Assembly (NCBI GenBank): GCA_021464525.1
Contig: JADRCO010000342.1
Span: 1 to 37,021 of the forward strand
DNA: 37,021 nucleotides
Source of the DNA: Rhizophagus sp. LPA8_4_AMF
Taxonomy: Eukaryota > Glomeromycota > Glomeromycetes > Glomerales > Glomeraceae
Reading direction: 5' to 3'
The notes under the pieces are model-generated. The model worked only from the letters and a program-made list of their open reading frames with translations, did not search any database and was not told where the DNA came from. Made by a program: the position numbers and the translations under genes. Of the stretch, positions 1 to 10,615 are shown piece by piece; positions within the stretch are counted from its first letter, which is position 1, and the number at the start of each line of letters is the position of its first letter.

Positions 1-1473
1 GTTTCTTTATTTTCTTTATGTTATTTCTCGTTACAACATCTATAATATTAAACACGGGTGTTAAATCACTATAGTTTAACGGATAACAATTAGTTATAAT
101 TAGATATGTATACGTATTATTATCATTATTATAAAAAATTAATAAAAATGCGTAGCTACATAAATTTTTTTGTAAAAAAAAAATAAATCATAAGTAGACT
201 TAAAAAAATTTTTTCCAGTGATAATCATTTGATCAAAAAGATGGCGTTCAAATTTTTAAACCCATATTTATATATTATAACTCATGTGACATATTCGAAA
301 AAAACCCAGGCGATGATCGCCCAGGTGACGTTTAGCAATACCCATAAAATTATACTTTAAAGTAAAATATATTTTTACTTATAAATACCAACTTTATTAA
401 ATTTATATATTACTAATATACTAATATTTAATAAAGTTATATTAATCAAACTTATTTTGTATACTTTTAATACTAACTTTTCAGAAATATGATATAATTA
501 TTATATTAATAGAACCAGTTTAGCTAATTTATTAATAATGTAGAATAATAAGTTATAAAAGATACAAAAATTATATAACTATAATGTTAAACACCATGAT
601 GTATTTTATAATTTTCAATAAAAAAAATAAATATATTATACAGTAATTTTATATTAAACTGAAAATAATGTACTGAATTTTATAAAAATTAATAAATATT
701 ACTATTTAATAAAGTATTTAAAAAGAAATATTAGTCTAAAAAATATATGAAAAATTTTCTGTTTACATATTTATATAAAAATTAAAATTAAGGTAAAAAT
801 TACCAGTGGTAAAATAAAATTAAAAATTATTAAAATTACCAGTAATAATTAAAATTTTAAATTTTACTATAAATAAAAATTAAATAAATTTCAAAATTAT
901 AAAAATAAATCATATTTTTTTATTTTTTAATACAAAATTATTATTTTTTTATTAATTTAAAGGTAGTCACACAGTTATAAAGATTTTTTAATAAATAATA
1001 AAATATTTTTTAATATGTATATGGCTGATAATAATTATCTTTTAACAAATTGTATTTAAAAGGAAAAGAGATCCTGGAAATTTATAATTAAACTATATTA
1101 AACTTTTGGGTAAACTTTAGAGTAAAAAGTAAATAAAAATTTGAAGAGTATTCCTATTTGTAAGTAGAGTAAATTTAAAAAACATTTTTTATTCAATTAA
1201 CCAATAAAATTGTAGGTAAATTTAAATAGTAAAAGTCTTCAAAATTTTATAGAAGTTCAATTTTAGAATATTATAGTTTAGCTACATATAATTATGTTGT
1301 CCTTCCCAGTATAAAATCATTAAATCGCATGATTCAAATTATTCACCTATTACATTACTCTTCAAAAATTAATTAAAATACCTAGAAACATTATGGCAAA
1401 GAAAAAAATCAACTTATTAAGATTGATGGCAAGATAAATCATTTCTTTTTATTCATCGATCGCATAATATAAA
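1..1473. other. Gene-free AT-rich spacer
   Basis: No open frame of convincing length or composition was found on either strand. The stretch is almost entirely A/T with short homopolymer runs. The only contrast is a small GC-rich island at about 305-330, which contains the perfect inverted repeat GGCGAT-G-ATCGCC (309-321) flanked by two CCCAGG copies. The 3' end of the minus-strand stomatin gene begins at 1474. Confidence 0.6.
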
Positions 1474-3102
1474 CTAATTTTTTTGGTTAGCAATTTGTTC
1501 ATAAACAGAAGCTTTAATAAGATCAAAATTTTTATTAGAACCATCAGTTGTGCTATATGGCATGAAAATAACTTTAGTTCCTGAAGCTTTGGACATCGAT
1601 GACATTGTTTCAAGATATCGAATTTGCTAGTAGAAGACAAAGTTAATTAACTTTAGAGTCAGATACTTAAAATTCGTATATTATCTAGACAAGAACTTAC
1701 CATAGCAGCTGGAGAATTTAGAAGTTCAGCGGCCTGTTTCATTAATTTAGCAGCATCAACTAATTAAAAAAAATGAGTAAGTAAAGTGAAAATATTAAAG
1801 GAAAAATATTATGTAAAAAAAAAGTTAAATACCTTCAGCTTGCGCGGCAATAACTTTACTCTCCCCAATTCTCTTTTGTTGAGCAGCCGTTGAAAGAGAT
1901 TCTTGTAATTCTTTAGAAAACACTATATCTTTAATTAAGATACTTTCAACCTATAAAATTTGTAGAAGTTAAATTCTCAAACTAAGAAAAAATTTCAGAA
2001 TTATTGCAATCATTTACTTTTACACCCCAGCTATGAGCAGGTTCATCGATAGTTTCTTTAATTTCAAAAGCAATTGCATCCCGATTTTCAATACAATCTT
2101 GAAGAATACGTGCACCAAGAGTTTGGCGAAGCGTGGTTTGAGTACTATTATTAAATAAAAAAAATTAGCAAGTTTCAAGTTATATTAAAGAAACACGAAA
2201 TTAATATAACTAACCGTTCAATAAGAGCTTTACGAACATCCGCTATACCAAACATTGTTTGATAAGGGTCAATTACATGCCAATAGATAACAGAAAAAAT
2301 TTCAACATATACATTATCCTAATTTATATTAAAAAAAAATCATAAAATTTAATAATAGTACAATAAAAAAAATATATATAATATAAATAAAAAAAAAAAT
2401 TTACTTTTGTCATAATATATTGATGTGGAATTTCTGACATTTGGATCTATTAATTCAAATATGAGATCAAAACGTGATCAAAACAACGAGTTTACCAAGT
2501 ATAATAGTACCTTAACATCGACTTCATGAATATGTTCGGTTAACAGATTTACTTTAACCAAACCGGGATCAGCGATTTTATAAAATTTGCCTTGTTTTTT
2601 TTAAAAAAAAAAAAGAAAAATTAATAATATTCTAGCGGTTGCCTATTTATAAAAAAAGGTTACTGCATTTACCAAATTGAGTAATTAATCCAACATAGCC
2701 CTGTTCAATTTTTTTATAAGGACTGGGAAAGCATAGACAAACAGGAATCTATTTAATTAACAATGATAACATTAATTTCGTGATAACATTTGAAAATTAA
2801 AATGCTGCGGATCAAATAATAGTAAAACTTACTGAACCAATAAAACCAAAACAATTCCCGAGACCGTTTAGCATGCCACCATAAAAAGTATGAAGATTAT
2901 CTGCTATTGGATATTCAGCAGCATAGGATGGCTGCATTTGATTTTTACTCAATGGCTATAATTCATTATTAAAATGGGTAAGATAAAAAAATAAGAGTTT
3001 ACTATTTGCTGAAATGTTTATTTTACAAACCTGGATGGTTATTATCCCATCTAAACCTTGAGAATTATTAGAGTCATGGGGGTTTGTTGCGCTTGTTGAC
3101 AT
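1474..3102 (-). CDS. Stomatin-like SPFH/band-7 (PHB) membrane protein, ten exons
   Basis: Splicing ten exons on the minus strand gives one 317-residue protein with every phase consistent: 3031-3102, 2833-2955, 2673-2748, 2511-2590, 2405-2446, 2215-2318, 2018-2144, 1833-1950, 1701-1759 and 1474-1626. All introns are GT-AG. The product follows the fungal stomatin pattern. A cysteine-containing hydrophobic stretch at about residues 53-77 (with IPVCLCFPSPYK) should form the membrane hairpin and may be acylated. The PHB domain follows at about 80-245, with EQGYVGLITQFGK, DVKIQ, SVIYWHV, RKALIERTQTTLR, IENRDAIAFEI and the helix KELQESLSTAAQQKRIGESKV. The tail holds AAKLMKQAA and KASGTKVIFMP. Stomatins are oligomeric scaffolds on the inner face of membranes, organising lipid domains and channels. 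Length and motif order match the family, so the identification is secure; whether it sits in the plasma membrane or a mitochondrion is not shown. Confidence 0.95.
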
Positions 3103-4896
3103 ATTATTTCTTTTAAAAAATCATGAGAGTAACAGATATTATCTAATATTTAAAAGATCGTTGAAATTTGATATGCTTTTATATTTAAAATCATTAATGA
3201 AATTTTGTTGATTGTGAGACGTCAGCAGACTGTTCCCATATTATCATTTTGCTAATCCTGGTCAACTGATACTGACTAACCTTAATTAGCCAAAGTATTG
3301 TTTTTTTTTATCTCGCTAAATTTGGTGCATTTCCGAATGTTATTCCTTTTCTTTATTGGTACAACTTTGGAGATAATCCTTGAACACGATATATCACCAT
3401 TTTTTTTTCTTATTCGGAATAATTCTAAACATGTAAATATGCTACATTTATTGAAATAAATACGGAGAAGCTATTTGTATTCTAAATCTAAATATTTTAC
3501 CATAGAGACTCTTTTCTTGGAAAAATAACAATGTTTTTGTTTGTTGCTTTTCATTCATAAAATCAAATATCTACAAAAACGTCGATTTTTATACGGCCGT
3601 ATGTTATTCTTTAATTAGATAAATTATCATTGCTAATCGTAATAATGAGATCTTTCGTTTAAGGCTTCAATCCACAAATTATGTATTCCTGACTCTTGAG
3701 ATGATAATAAAAAAATCAAAAAAAATATAAACTGAGAGAATTTGATGAAAAAAAAAAAATAATCAATTTTTGATTTCTATTTTTGGTTACATCCTTTATT
3801 CCTTTAGGTATATGTCAAGTATTGTTCATGATTCATTCCAATAACCACTTCGTACAGGTCATTTGGAACACTATGCTAAAAATTATTTCAGTTGTCTTAA
3901 CCATAATTTCTCAAAATATGGTTTGTTTCTGATTGCACTCAACGAATACGTTTGTAAGGTATGGCAATTTAATGAATATTGGTATTAAACTAATTTTTAA
4001 CAATTACTGTATCTTGTTTGGTAACAATTTGTCTACACTACAACGATCAAAAGAACTCTCTAAAAGTAGTGTCATTGATGTCATGGTCATTGAAATACAT
4101 TGAATGTCGCGACCAAGATAAGAGAAATTTCAATGATTATGTGTCGGAAATCTTTAAGAATAAAATAGTTACTCATTTGCTTTTAGCTTTTCATTAAAAA
4201 TTTAATATGTATCTTTAGATACAGATTTATTTATGCCAACAAGAACTCTCATTATTAATGCGTCAAGCAAAAAGTGTATGCCAAGAGGAAATTTGTTCTC
4301 TCAAAATAAATACTATTGGCACTTAGATATATGCGAGCAGCATCACAAAAATTTTGAATAATATGAAGTTAAATTAATAGTTTGCATTTTTTTATACTAT
4401 AAATAAATCCCACGCACGAAGCTTGGAGAAATACCAAATTTATCGATAAAGAAGGACAAATTATAGAAAATATATAATTAAAATTGAAAACTTAGGTGAT
4501 ATATGGTGTAACAAATATTCATTACAAATAAACAAAAATATAAATAAGTAATAGTTATTTCACGGGAAGCCATAGATATCATTGATTATCGCGGCGGAGC
4601 TGTGATGATAATGAGATCGAGGCTGATACGTGAAATAACTGGTTTATACCACGAAAACTAATGTCTTGTACACAATTTTTATCGACTGATAGACTTTTTA
4701 GCTTAACTAAACATCATCCATAAAAATATCAATAAGAAAAACTTGTTATAATAACATACTGAATTTTTTATTACTATGATATCTGATATATCATATATAT
4801 CTTGTCTAAGCCACTTTTTTTGATCAACAGTTGATCATGTTGTCATATCACATATTTGGATTTTGTACTACATTTATGTCATACAAAAACAATTGC
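3103..4896. other. Intergenic spacer with possible decayed coding stretches
   Basis: This separates the divergently transcribed stomatin and F-box genes. No intact gene was seen. Between about 4100 and 4380 two short plus-strand open stretches have protein-like composition: one includes KYIECRDQDKRNFNDYVSE and ends at about 4197, the other includes SQNKYYWHLDICEQHHKNFE and ends near 4361. They lie in different frames, as expected of an eroded gene. I could not assign a family. A stem-loop at 4553-4640 is listed separately. Confidence 0.4.
4553..4640. repeat. 88-bp imperfect stem-loop with perfect 12-bp ends
   Basis: AGTTATTTCACG at 4553-4564 is the exact reverse complement of CGTGAAATAACT at 4629-4640. 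The interior continues as an imperfect inverted repeat: a GATATCATTGATTATC-like arm is partly complementary to GATGATAATGAGATC. The middle is GC-rich for this window (GCGGCGGAGC). It could be a tiny MITE or a structured RNA; nothing decides between them. Confidence 0.5.
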
Positions 4897-4922
4897 GGCT
4901 TAAATAGTTGGCTTAAATAGTT
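4897..4922 (+). promoter_or_regulatory. Tandem 13-bp TATA-like repeat upstream of F-box gene
   Basis: GGCTTAAATAGTT occurs twice back to back, at 4897-4909 and 4910-4922. Each copy contains a TTAAATA core, 50-75 nt upstream of the F-box ATG at 4971. The spacing fits a TATA-like core promoter element, and the exact duplication gives two alternative copies. This is inferred from position and sequence only. Confidence 0.45.
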
Positions 4923-4970
4923 TTTTTCTCTTTTTTCTTTTCTTCTTACAATTTGTTGTTATTTTAAAAA

Positions 4971-6470
4971 ATGGCAATGATCAATATAGACTGTCTTAAT
5001 TTTATTATTAATGAGCTACGAACGGATAAAAGATCTTTACGCTCTTGTCTTTTAGTAAATAGAGAATGGTGCAATATTGCAGTCCCAATTTTATGGAAAA
5101 ATCATTCGTGGTGTAACGAGGACAAACCAGGAAAACTTTTTACAACAATATTTTCTTGTTTATCATCCTCTTCAAAACAAATTTTATCTGAATATAATAT
5201 TAAATTACCCTCAACAAAATCTCCTTTATTTAATTATGTAAGTTTTTGCGAATTTCCGAAAGCCAAAATTATAAATAATATAATAGGAATTGTTCTTAAA
5301 GGAGGATATAATGGAGAGATACTATATGATGGAGAAAAATTAGATTATAGAGAAACATTAGGTGATAAAGAGAAACTATATTATAGTGAGTTACTATATG
5401 AACTAGATAAAGATGAACCAGATGAAAAAAATATATTAGAACGAGAAATTTACAAATTGTTTGTTGAACAATGTAACGGTGTTAAAGAATTATGTTGGGA
5501 AACTTCACAACCTTTACCATTATTTCCAGGAGCTTTAACATGCTTTTATCAACTTAGTAGTCTGGATATTGATATTGATTTTGTAGATTCTAACATTCTT
5601 CATGAGATGGCACAAATTTGCAGAAATTTGAATAGATTAACTATTAACAATTGTTCTCAAGATCTTCCTGGATTAATTTCTTTGATCGATGCTCAAAAGA
5701 ATTTAAAAAATGTATCACTTTATCCTACTCTTAAGAGAGGAGATTGTAAAGAATTAAGTAAAGCATTAGCAAGAAAGGGTGATATGATAAATAATCTTTA
5801 TTTGGGGCCAATTGGATCTATTTCACCTTCGTTCTTAACATCACTCATTAATCTAAAGAGTATAACAATTTATGAGGGTGATGATATTAGGAAAGAGATT
5901 GAAGATTTTCAACATTATCTTTCGATTTCTCAATTTCCGGATCTTCAATATATTTCTATCGTTGGATTATCTTGCTTTAAAGAGTTGGCACAATTAATTG
6001 AAAAAACGAGGGGAAATATTTCAGAAATTTCTCTTTTTACTTTCAATAAATTCGCTGAAAATACGGGATTGTTCATTAAAGCAATTGCAAACAATTGTCC
6101 AAAGATTAAAAGTTTGCCCCTATATCTTAGATCAGAAGATTTCATACATGTTAAATCATTATTATTAAATTGTAAATATTTAGAGGATATAAAATTTTAC
6201 GGGTTGGCTTCCGTAAGGACAGATGATAACATAGGAGATGTATTGTTGGATATTTTAACTGAATTTTCACCAAATCTATTAACTAAAATATTAATTAGCG
6301 GAAATTGGAATTATTCAATTAATGCTTTTGAACGATTTTTTGAAAGCTATAGATATAGAGGACGAACTTTATCTGGTTTTGAGATAAGAAATATTTCGGA
6401 AGAAAATAAAGTTATAGTTAGAAAATATATTAAGGAAGGGGTGATAATAGAGTCGAATATTAGGGTATAG
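4971..6470 (+). CDS. F-box protein with leucine-rich-repeat-like C-terminus
   Basis: This is an intronless frame of 499 residues. The F-box lies at about residues 5-50, with CLNFIINELRTDKRSLRSCL, LVNREWC and VPILWKN. That pattern is typical of the very large F-box family of Rhizophagus-type fungi. F-box domains bind Skp1 and recruit the rest of the protein, with its substrate, to an SCF ubiquitin ligase. A charged, E/D/K-rich segment at about 100-160 precedes an irregular leucine/isoleucine-rich region from about 180 to the end (LSSLDID, LNRLTINNCS, LKNVSLYP, LKSITIYEG, LQYISIVGL), which I read as divergent leucine-rich repeats for substrate binding. The ATG follows a tandem TATA-like element. 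The substrate is unknown. The family call is confident, the specific role is not. Confidence 0.9.
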   Translation: MAMINIDCLNFIINELRTDKRSLRSCLLVNREWCNIAVPILWKNHSWCNEDKPGKLFTTIFSCLSSSSKQILSEYNIKLPSTKSPLFNYVSFCEFPKAKIINNIIGIVLKGGYNGEILYDGEKLDYRETLGDKEKLYYSELLYELDKDEPDEKNILEREIYKLFVEQCNGVKELCWETSQPLPLFPGALTCFYQLSSLDIDIDFVDSNILHEMAQICRNLNRLTINNCSQDLPGLISLIDAQKNLKNVSLYPTLKRGDCKELSKALARKGDMINNLYLGPIGSISPSFLTSLINLKSITIYEGDDIRKEIEDFQHYLSISQFPDLQYISIVGLSCFKELAQLIEKTRGNISEISLFTFNKFAENTGLFIKAIANNCPKIKSLPLYLRSEDFIHVKSLLLNCKYLEDIKFYGLASVRTDDNIGDVLLDILTEFSPNLLTKILISGNWNYSINAFERFFESYRYRGRTLSGFEIRNISEENKVIVRKYIKEGVIIESNIRV

Positions 6471-7428
6471 ATATAAATCTAGTATATTAAAGCGAGATTT
6501 ATTACAATGTATCGGTAATGATATATTTTATTTTAGAAAAAGAAATTTCATTATAATTTATTTCTAGTGTGTACTTCATCATATAAATAATTTTCACTAC
6601 CTTTGCATTTAAATCTAAGAAAATTGAATATTGATTTTGCCTCGTACAGAAGTTTTTTGTTTGTACAAATGCCACAATTTTAAATTTCTTAAATAGATTC
6701 ACGTTAAATTAATATATAGTTTTAATAATTTTAAAACAATCAACTTATTATTATTCCCGATGCAAAACATTATTCTCTTTCTAAAAATTCGGTTCCCTTT
6801 TTAATGTATAAAAACAAATTTCTTTAAATAATTAAATTAAATCGTTAATCTGATTGACGAAGTCAGATTTATGGAAACTTACAATTGATGAATTCAATGT
6901 ATGATACTCAAAGGATTTTAATAATCATTTTGATTTCGTATCCCACTCTTAACTTCTTAATTTTTTGTAATGAAAGTTATGATCTGGGACATGATTCATA
7001 TGAATATCTCGCTTTAAAATAAAATTCAACGCGTGAATAAAATAAAGTTTAACGTACCTGGACTACCTGATCCAAGCTGATGCAATTTGACATTTGTAAT
7101 TTGGAAACTTAATGTTATAATAAAACTATAATAAATATTTTCTTATGATAGGTTTCGATATTTACGTGCGAAATATAAAAATCTTAGTATTTTCCCAAGC
7201 TTATAAATATAGATAAGATTATACACGGAATGAATTTATGTGTATTCATCATTTTTTAATAGTAATGGGCAGCTTATACAAATTCGACATATACTTCTAG
7301 AGTCGTTGATAACGCGTAGAAGATTTTCCGATGCAATATCGATATAAAGTTGATCGGCAAAGCGATTACCATAGCTACGTAATATTATTTTCTTTGAATG
7401 ATATTACACATGGTTAACACAAATTAAG
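6471..7428. other. Intergenic spacer, no gene seen
   Basis: The spacer separates the intact F-box gene from its decayed relative. The minus-strand frame at 6502-6702 is a chance opening of low-complexity composition. No promoter, repeat or RNA gene was recognised. Confidence 0.5.
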
Positions 7429-8061
7429 ATGACTAAGCTTCATAAAGATATTCTTCTTGTTATTTGTTGAATTACAAGATGTGCACTCTCTTTTCATGTC
7501 TACTAGTTAATGACTTTGGCGTGAAACAATAACGTAAATTATCTAAACCAAAGTTCTTTATGCTTCATTATTATATCATATTACTTAGGAGTATCAATAT
7601 AAACGTTATTAATAATATAATTCTATCGGATCTTCATCCTAAGATCAATTTATTTTGCAAGAAATTTTTATGAGGAAATACTCAGAATTAAAGTATTTGA
7701 ACATTGATTTCAGTCCAGCACCACAGAAGCTAAAATCTTGTCTTGATTCACTCCGTGAATTAAAATGAAACACGACCACTGGTTACACATCTTTTTTTAT
7801 AGGAATACAGGGAATCATTTCATATACTTTCAAAGTTAAAAAGTATTGTTAAGTTCGGAAGAATTTAAATATTTTGAGTATATAGATGATTTTGATTTTG
7901 ATTTTTCACGGGAAGATTATAATGATGAAATTTTTATTTGCATTGGTAAAAAAAAAGGAAATAAATACCTTAATCATCTTATAACAAGTTTTCATGAAGA
8001 ATATGAGTGCACATTCCCACCTATTATATTTTCGAGCTCTCACAATTTAGAACGTCTTTAA
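7429..8061 (+). pseudogene. Decayed F-box/LRR-type pseudogene
   Basis: Pieces of an F-box protein appear in the expected order but in shifting frames. An ATG at 7429 opens MTKLHKDILLVI, which matches the start of lineage F-box proteins. It is soon interrupted, and ELQD plus a frame-shifted CLLVN-like remnant follow at about 7470-7515. A stretch at 7682-7768 in another frame reads SELKYLNIDFS and SCLDSLRELK before a stop. After a further shift, 7849-8061 reads SSEEFKYFEYID and a long acidic segment ending at a stop. The three segments occupy frames 1, 2 and 1. The total span is far shorter than the roughly 500 codons of intact members, so internal deletions are likely. The intact F-box gene at 4971-6470 lies upstream on the same strand. 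The N-terminal resemblance is the strongest evidence; the middle is weaker. Confidence 0.55.
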
Positions 8062-9502
8062 ATACATTCTGATTTTTTAAGATGATGGCGAGATCAAACG
8101 TTTTAGTTGTTCAAATATATATTTTTGATTCGATCAAATAACTTGTGTCGAAACTTTTATGTATTTACTTTGTTAATGTTATACCACAACTAACAATTTC
8201 TCTCTTTTATTTAGCTAAAAGAGAATTTATATAATTTCATATAATTTATTGAAAATAAGACTAAAACAAATTATATCGAACTTAGTAAAAACAATGTAAT
8301 TTTGTAACATACCGGTTAATACTCATAGTTTAAAGTTGTTTATGTGAGGTCGCTTGAAATTCATGAGGATTTTTAATAAATAAAGCTTGGACGTTCATAT
8401 TTATTATTATGATTCAAAAAATATTGCTTATTCTTATAATGCGTGTTATATACATAAATTTAACTAAAGGTTTCTCAAAAATAATGCACGAGAAGAAGAT
8501 GCATTTGTAAATTTATTGTAAAGAACATTCTGGTTCGGATCTTTTATCACTACTTCATTAATATATAATTATACCAATAGTAGATTTGTTTCCTTACATT
8601 GCCGACTTGTTAATTCTGAAATTGTATATTGCTTAAACTCATTAATTTCCTATGAAAATGCTAATGATTTAATTAATGATGAGTATTATATCGCCCTTTT
8701 TACTTAGTTTTTTAACAAATTCCTTTCCTATTTACATTGGAATAAGGTAATACAACAATTCTTAATAGCGTATTCAAGCTTTTACAATTTTGATCCATCT
8801 CGTAAAGAATGATATCAGTACTTAAAGTTGACGCTCCGAGAATGACCATATTGTATACATCTGTTTGAAGGATTATTAAAATTCAAAGCTCAGATGAAGG
8901 TGAAAGTCAAGATTTTTCAGATATTATTAGATGAATGAATGAATAAAGTAATACACTATTAGCTTTATAGTATTGATATTTATCCTGGATTTGAAATAGT
9001 ATCAGTGCCAATGTTGATAATCCATAGAATTTGGTGTCTTCTCGTGTAAATAAAAGCAATTGTTCTAGGATAATTTTCCTTTTAATAAAATTCACACAAG
9101 ACGCTTTTCGTATTATACACAAACCGATCTGGAGTATATATATTTTAAAATTCAAGAAAATTTTTGAGTGGTACACACAGGGGTATTATTGACCCGTGAT
9201 ATAGGGTATATATCGATCATAGCGTATGCACATGGCCATGGTGTTTTGCTACTATAGTGACGTAACTCTTCACCAGTTCGATACTTCAAGAAAACATACG
9301 AACAACACATATTAGCAAATGCTTAGAAATTCTATTTTTTCAAAGCCCGCCAAAGCCATTATATTCTAACTGATAACACTAATAATGACATGTGACGTGT
9401 CCCGATGACGCAGCTCCAAAGTTTAAAGCCTACTACTAAGAAACTGAATCTAAGCATCCAGACTTATAACTTTGCTAAGCATTAAGCCTCTATACCCGAT
9501 TT
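8062..9502. other. Intergenic spacer, no gene supported
   Basis: AT-rich, with several short openings. The 89-codon minus-strand frame at 8907-9176 lacks any recognisable motif. At about 8660-8770 a short plus-strand stretch (YENANDLINDEYYIALFT) has protein-like composition but ends at a stop and could not be assigned. Confidence 0.4.
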
Positions 9503-9510
9503 TTATATAC
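9503..9510 (+). promoter_or_regulatory. TATA-like element of the secreted-protein gene
   Basis: TTATATAC lies about 80 nt upstream of the ATG at 9589. The same spacing is seen for TATA-like elements before several other genes here. Confidence 0.4.
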
Positions 9511-9588
9511 ATGAATACGCCTTAACTCCACGTTATGTGAAAACAGAAAAAAAAATTCTTCTCTATAGAAAATCAACAGAAAATCAAA

Positions 9589-10019
9589 ATGAAGTTTAAC
9601 TTTCTTTTACTCCTTTCAACCGGCCTTACTGTTGTTGCTCAAATACCCGGTCAAACGATAATTGAATCATTGGGCAATGATCTTTTTGGGCATTAGATAA
9701 TTTTGAAGTTGTTTTAAAACCACGAGAACAAGCTGCTAACTGGACAATTGTTCCTTATGCTGGAGGAAGTTTCATCTTACCCTATGGTATTCCTGGCAAA
9801 TCCGTCCAATACAATGGCCCTAGCAGACAACTTACTATTGAAGATAATAATATTAAAAGCCTTGCCCAACGTTGGATAATCGGACCCAGACCTGAACGTC
9901 CTGAATTAATTTGTTCCAGCCAACAACATTCTATATGTGCAATAGCAGATAATGAAGAGTGGAAAGTTATTGTTTTGCCTAAAAGGGTCTGTCCCTGGAC
10001 AGAGGTGGATGTTACATAA
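9589..10019 (+). pseudogene. Small secreted-protein gene, frame interrupted (pseudogene or 47-nt intron)
   Basis: The ATG opens a classic signal peptide (MKFNFLLLLSTGLTVVAQ) followed by IPGQTIIESLGNDLFGH and a stop at about 9694. From about 9690 to the TAA at 10017 a second frame is fully open and protein-like. It contains VLKPREQAANWTIVPYAGG, LTIEDNNIKSLAQRW, CSSQQHSIC and VLPKRVCPWTEVDVT. Adding one base at 9693 would join the frames into a 143-residue secreted protein. Alternatively, removing 9649-9695 as a 47-nt GT-AG intron (donor GTCAAA, acceptor TTAG) also restores the frame. The weak donor and short length make the intron the less likely reading, and an assembly error is possible. The three cysteines and small size suggest an extracellular protein, but I do not recognise the family. 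Confidence 0.6.
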
Positions 10020-10267
10020 AGTACATGAAGAGGGATAACAACTTCTTAATTCTTTTAAATGCTACTCTCATATATCATTTTGTTATATTATCATGTAACA
10101 TCAGGCTTTATTTATAACATGTGTATGTTGTACAATATGTAGCGTGAGTGTGTAACTGTGCATCAAAAAATAAAAATATGCCTTTTTTTCTTAGTATTTA
10201 TTTTCCGTCAATGAAATTTTGTCACGTGGTTTCTATCTATACTAACGATAAATCTGTATCTTAAAAG
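10020..10267. other. 3' flank of the secreted-protein gene
   Basis: Noncoding. An AATAAA at about 10169-10174, some 150 nt after the stop, could serve as a polyadenylation signal. Confidence 0.3.
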
Positions 10268-10508
10268 CTATTGACAATCATGCGGGGCGGCTACGGGGAC
10301 GAGGTGTGGTGTTAATGGGTCTCGGTAGTGTGGCCTGTTAGCATGGCGGGGGTTTTTTCTTGTTTGATGTTTCCTAAAATAAGCAAGGATCTGGTTTTTA
10401 CTTGATGAAGTTTGTCTTCGATTTAATGTATATTAATCTTTTAAATCTTTGTACTCCTCCTGTTTACATAAAATAAAATAAAATAAAATACTATTGACAA
10501 TCATGCGG
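10268..10508 (+). mobile_element. SINE- or truncated LINE-like insertion with 18-bp target duplication
   Basis: The 18-mer CTATTGACAATCATGCGG occurs at 10268-10285 and again at 10491-10508. Between them lies a 205-bp block (10286-10490) with a GC-rich head, unlike its surroundings, and a tail of four to five AAAAT units ending exactly at the second copy. A long target-site duplication with an A-rich 3' repeat tail is the signature of target-primed reverse transcription, so this is a SINE or a 5'-truncated non-LTR element. TAGCATGGCGGG at 10339-10350 resembles a Pol III A box, but no convincing B box follows, so SINE versus LINE fragment stays open. The duplication looks perfect, implying a recent insertion. 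Confidence 0.75.
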
Positions 10509-10615
10509 TCCGAATTAGATTTGTTGAGACAAGAGAATGCTGGATTACCAGAATTAAAAGGATAGGAGTAAGGAGTTGCCAGATTCAAAGCTAAAAAAAA
10601 AAACACTAATCTAAC
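10509..10615 (+). other. Remnant of a coiled-coil coding sequence
   Basis: Just after the insertion one frame reads ELDLLRQENAGLPELKG before a stop, then GVARFKA after another stop. This looks like an eroded fragment of the glutamate/leucine-rich coiled-coil proteins common in such genomes. The insertion at 10286 lies at its left edge. It is short and has no start. Confidence 0.3.

Noticed and set aside
4553..4640. C/D-box snoRNA reading of the stem-loop (GTGATGA and CTGA present)
   Set aside because: The two boxes are only 14 nt apart and the C-like box is about 50 nt from the 5' stem, which does not fit box C/D geometry.
8907..9176. 89-codon minus-strand frame
   Set aside because: No motif, no promoter, hydrophobic low-information composition; consistent with a chance opening.
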